From contig SLHT01000020.1 of NCBI GenBank assembly GCA_007136055.1, positions 1 through 20,674 of the forward strand: a stretch of DNA of 20,674 nt, read 5' to 3'. This document shows positions 5,396-13,223 of this stretch, one piece after another. This DNA is from Syntrophomonadaceae bacterium (lineage in GTDB: Bacteria > Bacillota > Dethiobacteria > DTU022). How positions within the stretch are numbered: position 1 is the stretch's first letter; each line of letters starts with the position of its first letter. The position numbers and the translations under genes are program-made. The notes beneath the pieces are model-generated. The model worked only from the letters and a program-made list of their open reading frames with translations, made no database searches and was not told where the DNA came from.

Positions 5396-8023
5396 CTAAC
5401 TAACTGTTTCAAGCTGTGCTTTGACCAATTCTCCGACAGAAGCGATAGCTGCAGGCAGGGCATCGGCATCTTTGCCGCCGGCCTGGGCTAATTCAGGCTT
5501 GCCGCCTCCGCCCCCACCTACCTGGCGGGCGACTTCTTTAATGATTTTATTAGCATGGATACCGCGGGCGACCAGATCGGGGCTGACAGAGCTTACCAGC
5601 ATAACTTTACCGTCGCTTACGGCGCCAAGGACAACGACCACCGAAGCGATGCTGTTTTTGACTTCATCCAAGGCCATGCGTAACGATTCAGTGCTGTCAG
5701 CGGATACTGTAGCGCTGAGAACATTTACTCCCCCGACATCTTGAACTGCCGCTAAAAGAGAATTTACCTCTACAGCGGCCAGACGCTGTCTGAGCTCCTG
5801 GTTTGATTTTTGTAAACTTTTATGTTCAGACAGGTGTTCATTAAATTTCTGATCGAGACGATGCTCAGAAGTATTTAGCGAAACGGCAATTTTTTGTAAG
5901 AGGTCTTCCCTTTCTACGGTCTGACGATAGGCATTCATCCCCACCATGGCCTCAATACGGCGCAGTCCCGAGCCAATCCCTTCTTCAGATGCTATTTTGA
6001 AGAGCCCTATTTCACCTGTGGAAGACACATGAGTCCCACCGCACAATTCACGGGTATAATTACCTGTTGAAACCATCCGCACTGAACTTTCCTCATATTT
6101 ATCATCAAATATTGCGGTCGCCCCTAGCTGTTTCGCTTCTTCAAGCGTTTTCTCTTCTGCTTTTACAATAACATTGGCAAGGGTCATTTTATTAACTTCC
6201 CCTTCTATAGCCAGCAGTTGATCCCTGGCCAGGGCTGAAAAGTGATTGAAATCAAAGCGAACGCGATCTGCAGCAACCAGGGACCCGGCCTGGTTAACAT
6301 GGGCACCCAGTTTATTGCGCAGGGCGCGGTGCAGCAGATGAGTCGATGTGTGACTGCGGCAAATCCCCCGGCGGCGCTCTCCGTCTACTCTGGCGTTTAC
6401 GCTATCTTCAACCGCTATTTTACCTTCCTCTACCAGCCCATGGTGAATAATTTTGCCGGTTGGCGAAAAAAAGGTGTTTTTTACTGTAACCAACCCATCA
6501 GGTGCTTCGATAGTTCCAGTATCACCGACCTGCCCCCCTGCTTCGGCGTAGAAGGGTGTCTTTTCAAGGATAACTTCAATATTATCGCCCCTGGACGCTG
6601 CAGGGCGGGCTTCGCCTTCAACAAGTAGAAATAGCAGCTTTGTTTCCTGTTCCAGGGTATCGTAACCGGTAAATTCAGTTTCCAGCCCTTCAGCTGCTTT
6701 ATATTTTTCTGCACTCTCGGCTCCAAGCGCCGAGCGGGTAGCGGCCCTGGCTCTGTCCTGCTGCATTTTTAAATTGTTATCGAATGCTTCGCGGTCTATT
6801 TCAAGACCCTGCTCAAATAATATCTCCTCGGTTAAATCAAGCGGAAATCCATACGTATCATAAAGTTTAAAAGCATGTTCGCCGGGCAAAACTTTATCGC
6901 CCTGCCCGCGCATTTTCTCGACATAGCTGTCTAATATTTCCATGCCCTGGGCCAGGGTTTCCTGGAATTTTTGCTCTTCAAGCTGGACTACCTGGCGGAT
7001 ATACTCATGACGCTCATCTAATTCAGGATAAGCTGAAGCCATCGTATCAACGACCAGGGAGGCGGCTTCGGTCATGAAGTTACCTTCAACCCCCAACAAC
7101 CTGCCATAGCGCACAGCACGGCGGAGCAGGCGGCGGAGAACGTAACCCCGGCCTTCATTGGAAGGGATTACCCCGTCTGCAATAAGGAAAGATGTTCCTC
7201 GGCTGTGCTCGGTTAGAATACGCAGAGGCACTTTCTGCTCCCGCCGGGCTGGGGAAGCCAGGTTATAAAAGTGATCGTAGAGCGGCTTAACCATATCGAT
7301 TTCATATAAGGAATGCACCCCCTGCAGGGCCATGGCCAAACGTTCAAGCCCTGCGCCCGTGTCGATGTTTTTTTGTTTTAACTCAATCAGCTCACCGGAG
7401 GCTTCACGGCTGAACTGTGTAAAGACCAGGTTCCATATTTCAAGATAACGGTCGCAGTCACAGCCTACGGCACAATCGGGGCTACCGCAACCGGCCTCTT
7501 CACCTAAGTCATAATATATCTCTGAGCAGGGCCCGCAGGGCCCGAGGCCGATTTCCCAAAAGTTATCTTCCTTGCCCAGCCTGATGACACGATCGGCTGG
7601 TATGCCAATTTTTTCGTTCCATATTTTAAAAGCCTCTTCGTCATCAAGATATATACTAACCCATAAACGCTCGACAGGCAGCCTGTAACCATTCAAGACC
7701 AGGTCCCAGGCCCAGGTAATTGCTTCTTCTTTGAAGTAATCTCCAAACGAGAAATTACCGAGCATTTCGAAGAAAGTTGCATGGCGGCCGGTATGTCCGA
7801 CACGGTCAATATCGGGAGTACGTACACATTTCTGGCAGGTCGCTACACGGGGATGCGGCGGCTTCTTCTCCCCTGTAAAATATGTTTTTAGAGGAGCCAT
7901 TCCGGCACCAACCAGCAAAAGTGTAGGATCACTTTGCGGAATTAAAGGAAAACTGGGCATAATCAAGTGTTCTTTTGAACTAAAATAATCTAAAAAATAT
8001 TGACGGATAGTGCTGGATTGCAT
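5396..8023 (-). CDS. alaS: Alanyl-tRNA synthetase
   Basis: Class II aminoacyl-tRNA synthetase that charges tRNA-Ala in the cytoplasm. At 875 residues it is full length. In order: the catalytic domain from the N-terminus (PTLLLVGAGMAPLK, TPDIDRVGHTGRHATFFEMLGNFSFGDYFK); the tRNA-recognition part; the editing domain with its metal-binding HTSTH at about 558-562 and CGGTHV at about 660; then a coiled-coil-like stretch and the C-terminal DHHA1 domain with a glycine run GGGGGGKPELAQAGG at about 834-848. The ATG has an excellent GGGAGGT site. It has its own consensus promoter just upstream, with a predicted leader of about 20 nt, so there is no space for the T-box leader that many Bacillota place before alaS. 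The stop TAG falls in a short run of TTAG repeats. Confidence 0.98.
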   Translation of the reverse strand: MQSSTIRQYFLDYFSSKEHLIMPSFPLIPQSDPTLLLVGAGMAPLKTYFTGEKKPPHPRVATCQKCVRTPDIDRVGHTGRHATFFEMLGNFSFGDYFKEEAITWAWDLVLNGYRLPVERLWVSIYLDDEEAFKIWNEKIGIPADRVIRLGKEDNFWEIGLGPCGPCSEIYYDLGEEAGCGSPDCAVGCDCDRYLEIWNLVFTQFSREASGELIELKQKNIDTGAGLERLAMALQGVHSLYEIDMVKPLYDHFYNLASPARREQKVPLRILTEHSRGTSFLIADGVIPSNEGRGYVLRRLLRRAVRYGRLLGVEGNFMTEAASLVVDTMASAYPELDERHEYIRQVVQLEEQKFQETLAQGMEILDSYVEKMRGQGDKVLPGEHAFKLYDTYGFPLDLTEEILFEQGLEIDREAFDNNLKMQQDRARAATRSALGAESAEKYKAAEGLETEFTGYDTLEQETKLLFLLVEGEARPAASRGDNIEVILEKTPFYAEAGGQVGDTGTIEAPDGLVTVKNTFFSPTGKIIHHGLVEEGKIAVEDSVNARVDGERRRGICRSHTSTHLLHRALRNKLGAHVNQAGSLVAADRVRFDFNHFSALARDQLLAIEGEVNKMTLANVIVKAEEKTLEEAKQLGATAIFDDKYEESSVRMVSTGNYTRELCGGTHVSSTGEIGLFKIASEEGIGSGLRRIEAMVGMNAYRQTVEREDLLQKIAVSLNTSEHRLDQKFNEHLSEHKSLQKSNQELRQRLAAVEVNSLLAAVQDVGGVNVLSATVSADSTESLRMALDEVKNSIASVVVVLGAVSDGKVMLVSSVSPDLVARGIHANKIIKEVARQVGGGGGGKPELAQAGGKDADALPAAIASVGELVKAQLETVS

Positions 8024-8051
8024 CCCTTTACCTCCCTCTTAAGATACCGCA

Positions 8052-8081
8052 ATTATATCTGTTTACACAAAGCTATGTCAA
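8052..8081 (-). promoter_or_regulatory. Consensus sigma-A promoter of alaS
   Basis: On the minus strand TTGACA (8081-8076) and TATAAT (8057-8052) both match consensus exactly, with an 18-bp spacer. Transcription would start near 8045, about 20 nt before the alaS ATG. The promoter lies between the large inverted repeat and alaS, so alaS can be expressed independently of yigZ. Confidence 0.85.
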
Positions 8082-8110
8082 CAAACGCCTGCTGACAATT
8101 AAAGACATTC

Positions 8111-8198
8111 CGGGACAGGGGGACAGGTTCCTTGTCCCACCATATTATGGTATATATGTCTATTAATTGTAGGACAAGGAACCTGTCCCCCTGTCCCG
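8111..8198. repeat. 27-bp perfect inverted repeat, REP/MITE-like
   Basis: Arms 8111-8137 and 8172-8198 are exact reverse complements around a 34-nt loop. Each arm holds GGGACAGG twice in tandem (8112-8119, 8120-8127 on the left) and can also fold on itself (GGACA with TGTCC). The loop contains a further small palindrome, CCATA-T-TATGG (8140-8150). Five T bases follow on the plus strand (8199-8203), so it could terminate plus-strand transcripts; on the minus strand, where the genes lie, there is no T run after it. GGGACAGG/CCTGTCCC repeats of this look recur in clostridial genomes; mobilisation by REP-associated (IS200-like) transposases is my inference. No transposase is nearby. Confidence 0.75.
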
Positions 8199-8216
8199 TT
8201 TTTCAAGATATTTCCT

Positions 8217-8831
8217 TTATGGTTTCTGCAGGGAGCCGCGTCCGCGGCATGCAGAATCGAAGCCCTGCTGTAATGCTTCGCTCTGGCAGGCGGGTATTTG
8301 GACAATCACGCTGACGGTGTCACTGTAATCTGTTCCTATTATTATTCCTTGCAGGGTTTCGATCAGCCTGGTAACCGAACCTAAATCTTCGTAAGCCATT
8401 TGCAGGCTGTATTTGATAAGGATTTCTTTTTTCTTGAGGTTTGCATCTGCAAGGGCTTGGCGGGCACAGTCACGGTAAGCCCTGGTTAAACCGCCGATTC
8501 CGAGTTTGGTCCCTCCATAATAACGCGTTCCGATGACGAGCGCATCCGACACGTTATTGCCCTGCAATACCTGCAGCATAGGGGCTCCTGCTGTACCGGC
8601 AGGTTCACGGTCATCGGAAGAACGTTCGAGCATAGCGCGCCCTGAACCGATCCTGTAGGCGTATGTATGGTGGGTGGCATCCGTGAATTCTGCGCTGACT
8701 TGTTTAATGATATCTAAAACTATTTTTTCATCATCAGCGGGGGCTAGGGTGGCAATAAATCGTGACCCCTGCACCGTAAAACGGGTGCGGGTTTTTGTAG
8801 CTGGGCTATAATATGGCTTGTCGGCCGTCAT
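8217..8831 (-). CDS. yigZ: YigZ/IMPACT family protein
   Basis: Cytoplasmic protein of 204 residues in the YigZ (UPF0029, IMPACT) family. The biochemical role in bacteria is not settled; related eukaryotic IMPACT proteins act in translation control. The N-terminal domain shows the family pattern: SRFIATLAPADDE, ATHHTYAYRIG, SSDDREPAGTAGAPML and GTRYYGGTKLGIGGLTRAY. The C-terminal part (about 140-204) would be the ferredoxin-like DUF1949 domain. The site before the ATG is weak (GAGTGAG). It lies 25 nt after rarA, so it is likely co-transcribed with it. A large inverted repeat starts 18 nt past its stop. Confidence 0.92.
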   Translation of the reverse strand: MTADKPYYSPATKTRTRFTVQGSRFIATLAPADDEKIVLDIIKQVSAEFTDATHHTYAYRIGSGRAMLERSSDDREPAGTAGAPMLQVLQGNNVSDALVIGTRYYGGTKLGIGGLTRAYRDCARQALADANLKKKEILIKYSLQMAYEDLGSVTRLIETLQGIIIGTDYSDTVSVIVQIPACQSEALQQGFDSACRGRGSLQKP

Positions 8832-8856
8832 CTGCTCACTCTTTCAATAACCGGGA

Positions 8857-10182
8857 TCATTTTTTGTTTCTTTGCCTTATGCTTTCCAAGTAACTGCGGA
8901 GCTGTTTTTCACGGCCCTGATTGGTCGGGCGATATATGATTTTATCCTTGATGCCCTCAGGCAGGTAATCCTGCTCGATAAAGTGCCCGGGATAGTCATG
9001 AGGGTAGCGGTAACCGCCACCGTGTCCGAGGCTTTTGGCGCCTCGGTAAGAACTGTCTTTCAAGTGTTTCGGCACAGGCCTGTTTTGTTCTTCTTCAACA
9101 AGCTGCATGGCTTTATTGATCGCCAGGTAGGAAGCATTGCTCTTAGGGGCGGCAGCGAGATAAGTTACAGCCTGGGCCAACGGTATTCTGCCTTCAGGCA
9201 TTCCGAGCATCTGCACGGCCTGAGCGGCGCTAACAGCGAGGGGCAAAGCCTGCGGGTCGGCATTCCCGATATCTTCGGAAGCGCTGATCATCAGGCGTCT
9301 GGCAATAAAGGTGGGGTCCTCACCGCCCCTGATCATGCGGGCCATCCAGTAGAGGGCGGCATCAGGGTTAGAACCCCTGATTGACTTGATCAGGGCAGAG
9401 GCCATATCGTAGTGACTGTCTCCCTGCCTGTCATAAGCAAGGAGTCTTTTTTGCATCGCTTCGGCGGCAGCTTCAACTGTCACCCTGATCGTATCATTGT
9501 CTTCTATGCCGACCAGGACGGACATCTCAAGGGCGTTAAGAGCAGCCCGGGCATCCCCGTTGGCTTTTTCAGCAAGGTAATCTAAAGCCTCCTGGTCAAC
9601 TTTTAATTGCAGTTTGCCGAGCCCTCGTTCAGAATTCTCAAGCGCTGCCTTAAGCAGCCTGGTGACAGATTCTTTTTGCAGCAGTTCGAAGACGAATAAA
9701 CGGGTTCTGGAAAGCAGAGGGCCGGTCAGGTAAAAGAAAGGGTTTTCCGTGGTGGCGCCGATAAATATGATGGTCCCCTGTTCTACTGCTGAGAGCAGAA
9801 CATCCTGCTGGGCCTTATTAAAGCGATGAATCTCGTCGATAAAGAGAATTGTCCGCTGGTTATGCAGTGACCAGCTGTCACGTGCTTGCTCAATGACCTG
9901 GCGCACATCCTTAACTCCAGCGGCCACGGCATTTAACTGAACAAAATCAGCCCTGGTAGTATCGGCAATTACGCGGGCCAGGCTTGTTTTCCCTGTTCCG
10001 GGGGGGCCGTAAAAAACCAGGGATACCAGTTTATCGGTAGCAATCATTGCACGCAGAGCTTTGCCCTCAGCTAAGATCTGCTCTTGTCCGATAAACTGAT
10101 CAAGGGTTTCAGGGCGCATGCGTTGAGCCAGGGGCCCTTCTTCCCTGATCTTGCTTTCCAAGCCAAAAGTAATCAGATCCAC
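8857..10182 (-). CDS. rarA: Replication-associated recombination protein A (RarA/MgsA)
   Basis: AAA+ ATPase of the clamp-loader class that acts at stalled replication forks. At 441 residues it is full length. The Walker A motif GPPGTGKTS is at 59-67 and Walker B LFIDEIH at about 113-119; GATTENPFFYL and the LSRTRLFVF arginine region follow. The C-terminal tetramerisation part carries the family signatures DPTFIARRLMISASEDIGNADP and HLKDSSYRGAKSLGHG. The start is a GTG with GAGGG and a nearer GCAGG upstream. It lies downstream of yajC, from which a hairpin separates it; secD/secF, frequent partners of yajC, are absent. Confidence 0.96.
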   Translation of the reverse strand: MDLITFGLESKIREEGPLAQRMRPETLDQFIGQEQILAEGKALRAMIATDKLVSLVFYGPPGTGKTSLARVIADTTRADFVQLNAVAAGVKDVRQVIEQARDSWSLHNQRTILFIDEIHRFNKAQQDVLLSAVEQGTIIFIGATTENPFFYLTGPLLSRTRLFVFELLQKESVTRLLKAALENSERGLGKLQLKVDQEALDYLAEKANGDARAALNALEMSVLVGIEDNDTIRVTVEAAAEAMQKRLLAYDRQGDSHYDMASALIKSIRGSNPDAALYWMARMIRGGEDPTFIARRLMISASEDIGNADPQALPLAVSAAQAVQMLGMPEGRIPLAQAVTYLAAAPKSNASYLAINKAMQLVEEEQNRPVPKHLKDSSYRGAKSLGHGGGYRYPHDYPGHFIEQDYLPEGIKDKIIYRPTNQGREKQLRSYLESIRQRNKK

Positions 10183-10203
10183 CCTGCTTTACACCCTCTC
10201 TAA

Positions 10204-10250
10204 AAGGAAACTCCTTCTCACACCGGCCGGGTGCTTGGAAGGAGTGCCTT
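10204..10250 (-). terminator. Hairpin between yajC and rarA
   Basis: ACTCCTTC (10210-10217) and GAAGGAGT (10238-10245) form an 8-bp stem. An inner CACC/GGTG pair and an outer AAGG/CCTT pair extend it, and the minus strand then reads TTTCCTTTTA. This looks like a terminator or attenuator between yajC and rarA, just 22 nt before the rarA start. No separate rarA promoter is evident after it. Confidence 0.55.
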
Positions 10251-10306
10251 CTAATGGTCATGTCGTTTCGCACCGGGCTAGATTCCGGTTTATAAGACAG
10301 GCTTAA

Positions 10307-10582
10307 TTATTCTTTTTCATCTTCAATTACTCTGTCAACTGAGGCCCGTGCAAACTTAAGGTTCAAATTGTCGGCTACGCGTAAAGAAATCGCGGTTTCG
10401 TCGATCTCTTTAATTACCCCGTAAATGCCTCCAATTGTAACTACACGATCGCCCTTCTTCAAGTTGCTGAGCATTTCCTTGCGCGCTTTCTGCTGCTTCT
10501 GTTGAGGGCGAATCAGCAAAAAGTAAAAGACAACAAACAGTAAAATTAGTGGTACAAATGGTCCGAGAGATTCCAAATTCAC
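10307..10582 (-). CDS. yajC: Preprotein translocase accessory subunit YajC
   Basis: Small single-span membrane protein (91 residues) that associates with the SecDF-YidC part of the Sec translocase. Residues about 8-24 are one hydrophobic helix (PFVPLILLFVVFYFLLI), followed directly by the family signature RPQQKQQKARKEML and a cytoplasmic domain with LKKGDRVVTIGGIYGVI. The GTG start shares one base with the tgt stop (TAGTG), and the GGAGGTG site lies inside tgt, so translation is probably coupled. This tgt-yajC link is common in bacteria; secD and secF are not next to it here. Confidence 0.96.
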   Translation of the reverse strand: MNLESLGPFVPLILLFVVFYFLLIRPQQKQQKARKEMLSNLKKGDRVVTIGGIYGVIKEIDETAISLRVADNLNLKFARASVDRVIEDEKE

Positions 10583-11718
10583 TACACTACACCTCCATAC
10601 ATATTTATGAGCCGCGGGCTCATTTTCCGGTAATACTGTTCAAAACGATTCTCGCTTAAGGCTTCCCTGATCTCTCTCATCAGCCGATCCAGGTAATAAA
10701 GGTTGTGGTAGGTGGTTAACCTTATGCCCAGGATTTCGCCTGCATTGAAGAGGTGCCTTATGTAAGCCCTGCTGTAGTTTTTGCAGACAGGGCAAGAGCA
10801 AGCTTCATCAAGCGGTGAAAGGTCGGCCGCATAAATACTATTGCGAATCGGCAGATACCCTTCTGATGTCATCACCCTTCCATTACGGGCAATACGCGTC
10901 GGCAGCACACAATCAAAGATATCTATGCCTGACCTGACCCCTTCCAGCAGGGCGTCCGGCGAACCTACGCCCATCAGGTAATGAACTTTATCCCGGGGCA
11001 GTTCAGGGACTGTGCTGTACAGGGCTTCATACATTAAATCTTTTGGTTCTCCCACGCTCAAACCGCCAATTGCATACCCGTCAAAATCCATATCAACAAG
11101 TTCAGCCGCCGACTGACGGCGCAAATCGCTATAAACTCCGCCCTGGACAATCGCAAATAGGGCTTGATTCTTGCGTAAGTGAGCATTTTTACAACGCCCG
11201 GCCCAGAGGCCCGAGCGCCTTACTGCTTCTCTTACTTCCTCACGTTCAGCCGGATAAGGCGGGCACTGATCGAGGACCATGGCGATATCAGATCCAAGCA
11301 TATTCTGCATCCGCGTAACCCTTTCCGGGGTAAGAAAATGCTTTGATCCATCGATATGGGAGGTAAAGGCAACTCCACTGTCATCTAGCTTGCGCAGCCC
11401 TCCCAGGCTAAATACCTGGAAACCACCGCTGTCGGTAAGAATAGACCCCTTCCAATTCATGAATCGGTGTAATCCGCCGTGGCGGGCTACCACTTCTACC
11501 CCGGGCCGTAAAAACAGGTGATAACAGTTGCTTAAGATTAACCCTGTGCCCATTTCATACAGTTCTCCAACTGTAAGAGCTTTAACTGTCCCCTGCGTTC
11601 CTACCGGCATAAATGCCGGAGTTTGAATCGTTCCATGTTCCGTTTGTAACTCGCCGCTGCGGGCAGCAGTTTTCGCACAATTACAGGTTATTTTGAACTG
11701 TATGGGCATTCTCTTCAT
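10582..11718 (-). CDS. tgt: Queuine/preQ1 tRNA-guanine transglycosylase
   Basis: Exchanges guanine-34 in the anticodon of Asp, Asn, His and Tyr tRNAs for the queuosine precursor preQ1. At 378 residues it is of usual size. Asp96 in LTDSGGFQVFSLG and the nucleophile Asp269 in IFDCVLPTR are in place. The zinc site is complete: Cys307, Cys309 and Cys312 in CSCPVC, with His338 in TYHNL. GGLSVGEP is also present. The Shine-Dalgarno before the first ATG is weak; a second ATG three codons in (MPIQFKI) is an alternative start. It follows queA by 55 nt and overlaps yajC by one base. With queA and queT in the same window it forms the local queuosine set. Confidence 0.97.
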   Translation of the reverse strand: MKRMPIQFKITCNCAKTAARSGELQTEHGTIQTPAFMPVGTQGTVKALTVGELYEMGTGLILSNCYHLFLRPGVEVVARHGGLHRFMNWKGSILTDSGGFQVFSLGGLRKLDDSGVAFTSHIDGSKHFLTPERVTRMQNMLGSDIAMVLDQCPPYPAEREEVREAVRRSGLWAGRCKNAHLRKNQALFAIVQGGVYSDLRRQSAAELVDMDFDGYAIGGLSVGEPKDLMYEALYSTVPELPRDKVHYLMGVGSPDALLEGVRSGIDIFDCVLPTRIARNGRVMTSEGYLPIRNSIYAADLSPLDEACSCPVCKNYSRAYIRHLFNAGEILGIRLTTYHNLYYLDRLMREIREALSENRFEQYYRKMSPRLINMYGGVV

Positions 11719-11773
11719 CCATTCTATAGCTTATCTTAAGCAAGCTTTACTGTCAACGCACGGCGAAGCAATT

Positions 11774-12808
11774 TTAGATTATAAGCATACAGTCGCCGAA
11801 ACTGAAAAAGCGGTAATTATTTTCAATGGCTTCCCGGTAAGCAGCCATGATCTTATCACGTCCGGCCAGGGCGCTGACTAACATTAAAAGTGTTGATTTC
11901 GGCAGGTGGAAATTAGTAAGCATGGCGTCAACATAACGAAACTGATAACCGGGATAGATATATAAATTAGTCCAACCTTCATGGCGCCCTTTGAACTTGC
12001 CTTTATCGTTTACAGCGGTTTCCAGCACGCGGGTCACAGTAGTGCCAACTGCTAACACACGTTTACCATCTATTTTAGCCATATTAAGCAAGCGGGCGGT
12101 TATGGTTTCAATACGGTAATATTCAAAGTGCATAATGTGATTACAGATATCTTCCGTTTTTACCGGCTGAAAAGTCCCGGGCCCGATGTGTAAAGTGATA
12201 TAGGCAATCCTAACCCCTTTTTCACGCAGGGCAGCGAGTACTTCGGCAGTAAAATGCAAGCCTGCCGTCGGGGCTGCTGCAGAACCATCCCTTGATGCAT
12301 AAATAGTCTGGTACTGTTCAGGGTTATCCAGCTCGGTATTAATATAGGGTGGCAGGGGCACTTTGCCCAGGAGGGGTAGAAGTTTCTCGATCGGCTTCGG
12401 CGAGTTAAAACTGACCAGCCGCAGCCCTTCTTTTACATTATCTGCTATATAGGCCTCCACACCGTGGTCGAAAACTACTTTCGTGCCAGGTTTCAGCTTT
12501 TTGCCCGGTTTGACCATCGCCACCCATTGGCCGGTGGATAGTTTGTTGAGTAACAACAATTCAGCAGAACTTGTTTTACCGTCAATTTTGCCGATCAGGC
12601 GGGCAGGAATGACTTTAGTATTGTTTAACACAACCAGATCGCCTTCATCCAGGTAGGAAGGGATTTGATCGAAGACTTTATGTTCTATGCTTCCATCGTC
12701 ACGGTTTAATACCATCATGCGGGATTTATCTCTTTGTTGAAGTGGTTTTTGGGCAATTAGTTCCACCGGAAGGTGGTAATCGTAATCACTTGTTTTACTG
12801 TAGTCCAT
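11774..12808 (-). CDS. queA: S-adenosylmethionine:tRNA ribosyltransferase-isomerase QueA
   Basis: Transfers and rearranges the ribosyl part of S-adenosylmethionine onto preQ1 in tRNA to give epoxyqueuosine, the step after Tgt. The 344 residues cover the whole family: YDYHLPVELIAQKPLQQRDKSRMMVL at the N-terminus; LVVLNNTKVIPARL; RDGSAAAPTAGLHFT; ITLHIGPGTFQPV; and TNFHLPKSTLLMLVSA with FGDCMLI near the C-terminus. AGAAGG lies six bases before the ATG. It directly precedes tgt, the standard pairing, and follows the DUF2905 gene by 72 nt. Confidence 0.97.
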   Translation of the reverse strand: MDYSKTSDYDYHLPVELIAQKPLQQRDKSRMMVLNRDDGSIEHKVFDQIPSYLDEGDLVVLNNTKVIPARLIGKIDGKTSSAELLLLNKLSTGQWVAMVKPGKKLKPGTKVVFDHGVEAYIADNVKEGLRLVSFNSPKPIEKLLPLLGKVPLPPYINTELDNPEQYQTIYASRDGSAAAPTAGLHFTAEVLAALREKGVRIAYITLHIGPGTFQPVKTEDICNHIMHFEYYRIETITARLLNMAKIDGKRVLAVGTTVTRVLETAVNDKGKFKGRHEGWTNLYIYPGYQFRYVDAMLTNFHLPKSTLLMLVSALAGRDKIMAAYREAIENNYRFFSFGDCMLII

Positions 12809-12880
12809 TCAAAACCTTCTTTCAGTATCCTGCAACACTTTAATTGCGAAAAAACCCGGGCATAAATGCACAGCCTGTTT

Positions 12881-13108
12881 TTAGCGCCTGATGAAGTTTA
12901 GGATTAAAGTTAGAATTATACTGACTATGATCATCGTGGCCAGGGGAAAATAAAATGCAATATTATCTCTCTGGATAAAGATATCTCCCGGCAAGCGTCC
13001 GATACCAAGTCTCCCAAAAAGCATTAAGATCAAACCGGCTGCGGCGATCAAGACACCGCCAAATAGCAGTAGTTTACCAAAATCTCCTAAATCGGGCAAG
13101 CTAAACAC
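12881..13108 (-). CDS. DUF2905 small membrane protein
   Basis: Small integral membrane protein (75 residues) of the DUF2905 family, with no established function. Two hydrophobic helices (about 12-31 and 51-71) flank the family signature GRLGIGRLPGDIFIQRDN. The gene sits between ruvB and queA, where DUF2905 genes are often found in Bacillota. The start is uncertain: the GTG at 13108 has no Shine-Dalgarno, whereas a TTG at 13099 has GAGGTG six bases before it, giving a 72-residue protein that begins at PDLGDFGKLL. I favour the TTG but list the longer form. Confidence 0.85.
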   Translation of the reverse strand: MFSLPDLGDFGKLLLFGGVLIAAAGLILMLFGRLGIGRLPGDIFIQRDNIAFYFPLATMIIVSIILTLILNFIRR

Positions 13109-13185
13109 CTCATTATGAAATAAAAATAAGGTTTCATTTTCTGCCTTTATTTTATAGACCCTTATAATGACAATCCTTAATTTTG

Positions 13186-13219
13186 TTTATAAAAATACAA
13201 ACATTTGACCTGGGCCAAA
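13186..13219 (-). terminator. Weak hairpin and T-rich tract after ruvB
   Basis: On the minus strand TTTGGC (13219-13214) can pair with GTCAAA (13209-13204), including one G-U pair, around a 4-nt loop. A T-rich tract, TGTTTGTATTTTTAT, follows. It lies five nt past the ruvB stop. The stem is weak, so it may only partly stop transcription before the DUF2905 gene. Confidence 0.35.
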
Positions 13220-13223
13220 ATTA

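Noticed and set aside
5394..5410. Three tandem TTAG units at the alaS stop codon
   Set aside because: The run is short; it supplies backup stop codons but I see no further function.
8132..8314. Plus- and minus-strand open frames over the large inverted repeat
   Set aside because: They consist of translated repeat arms plus antisense yigZ sequence, have no ribosome binding site and resemble no protein family.
8872..9384. 170-codon plus-strand frame opposite rarA
   Set aside because: It lies wholly inside the conserved rarA frame, and its sequence shows no domain pattern.
10274..10291. Small ACCGG/CCGGT hairpin after yajC
   Set aside because: The stem is only 5 bp and no T run follows on the minus strand; the hairpin at 10204-10250 is the better terminator candidate.
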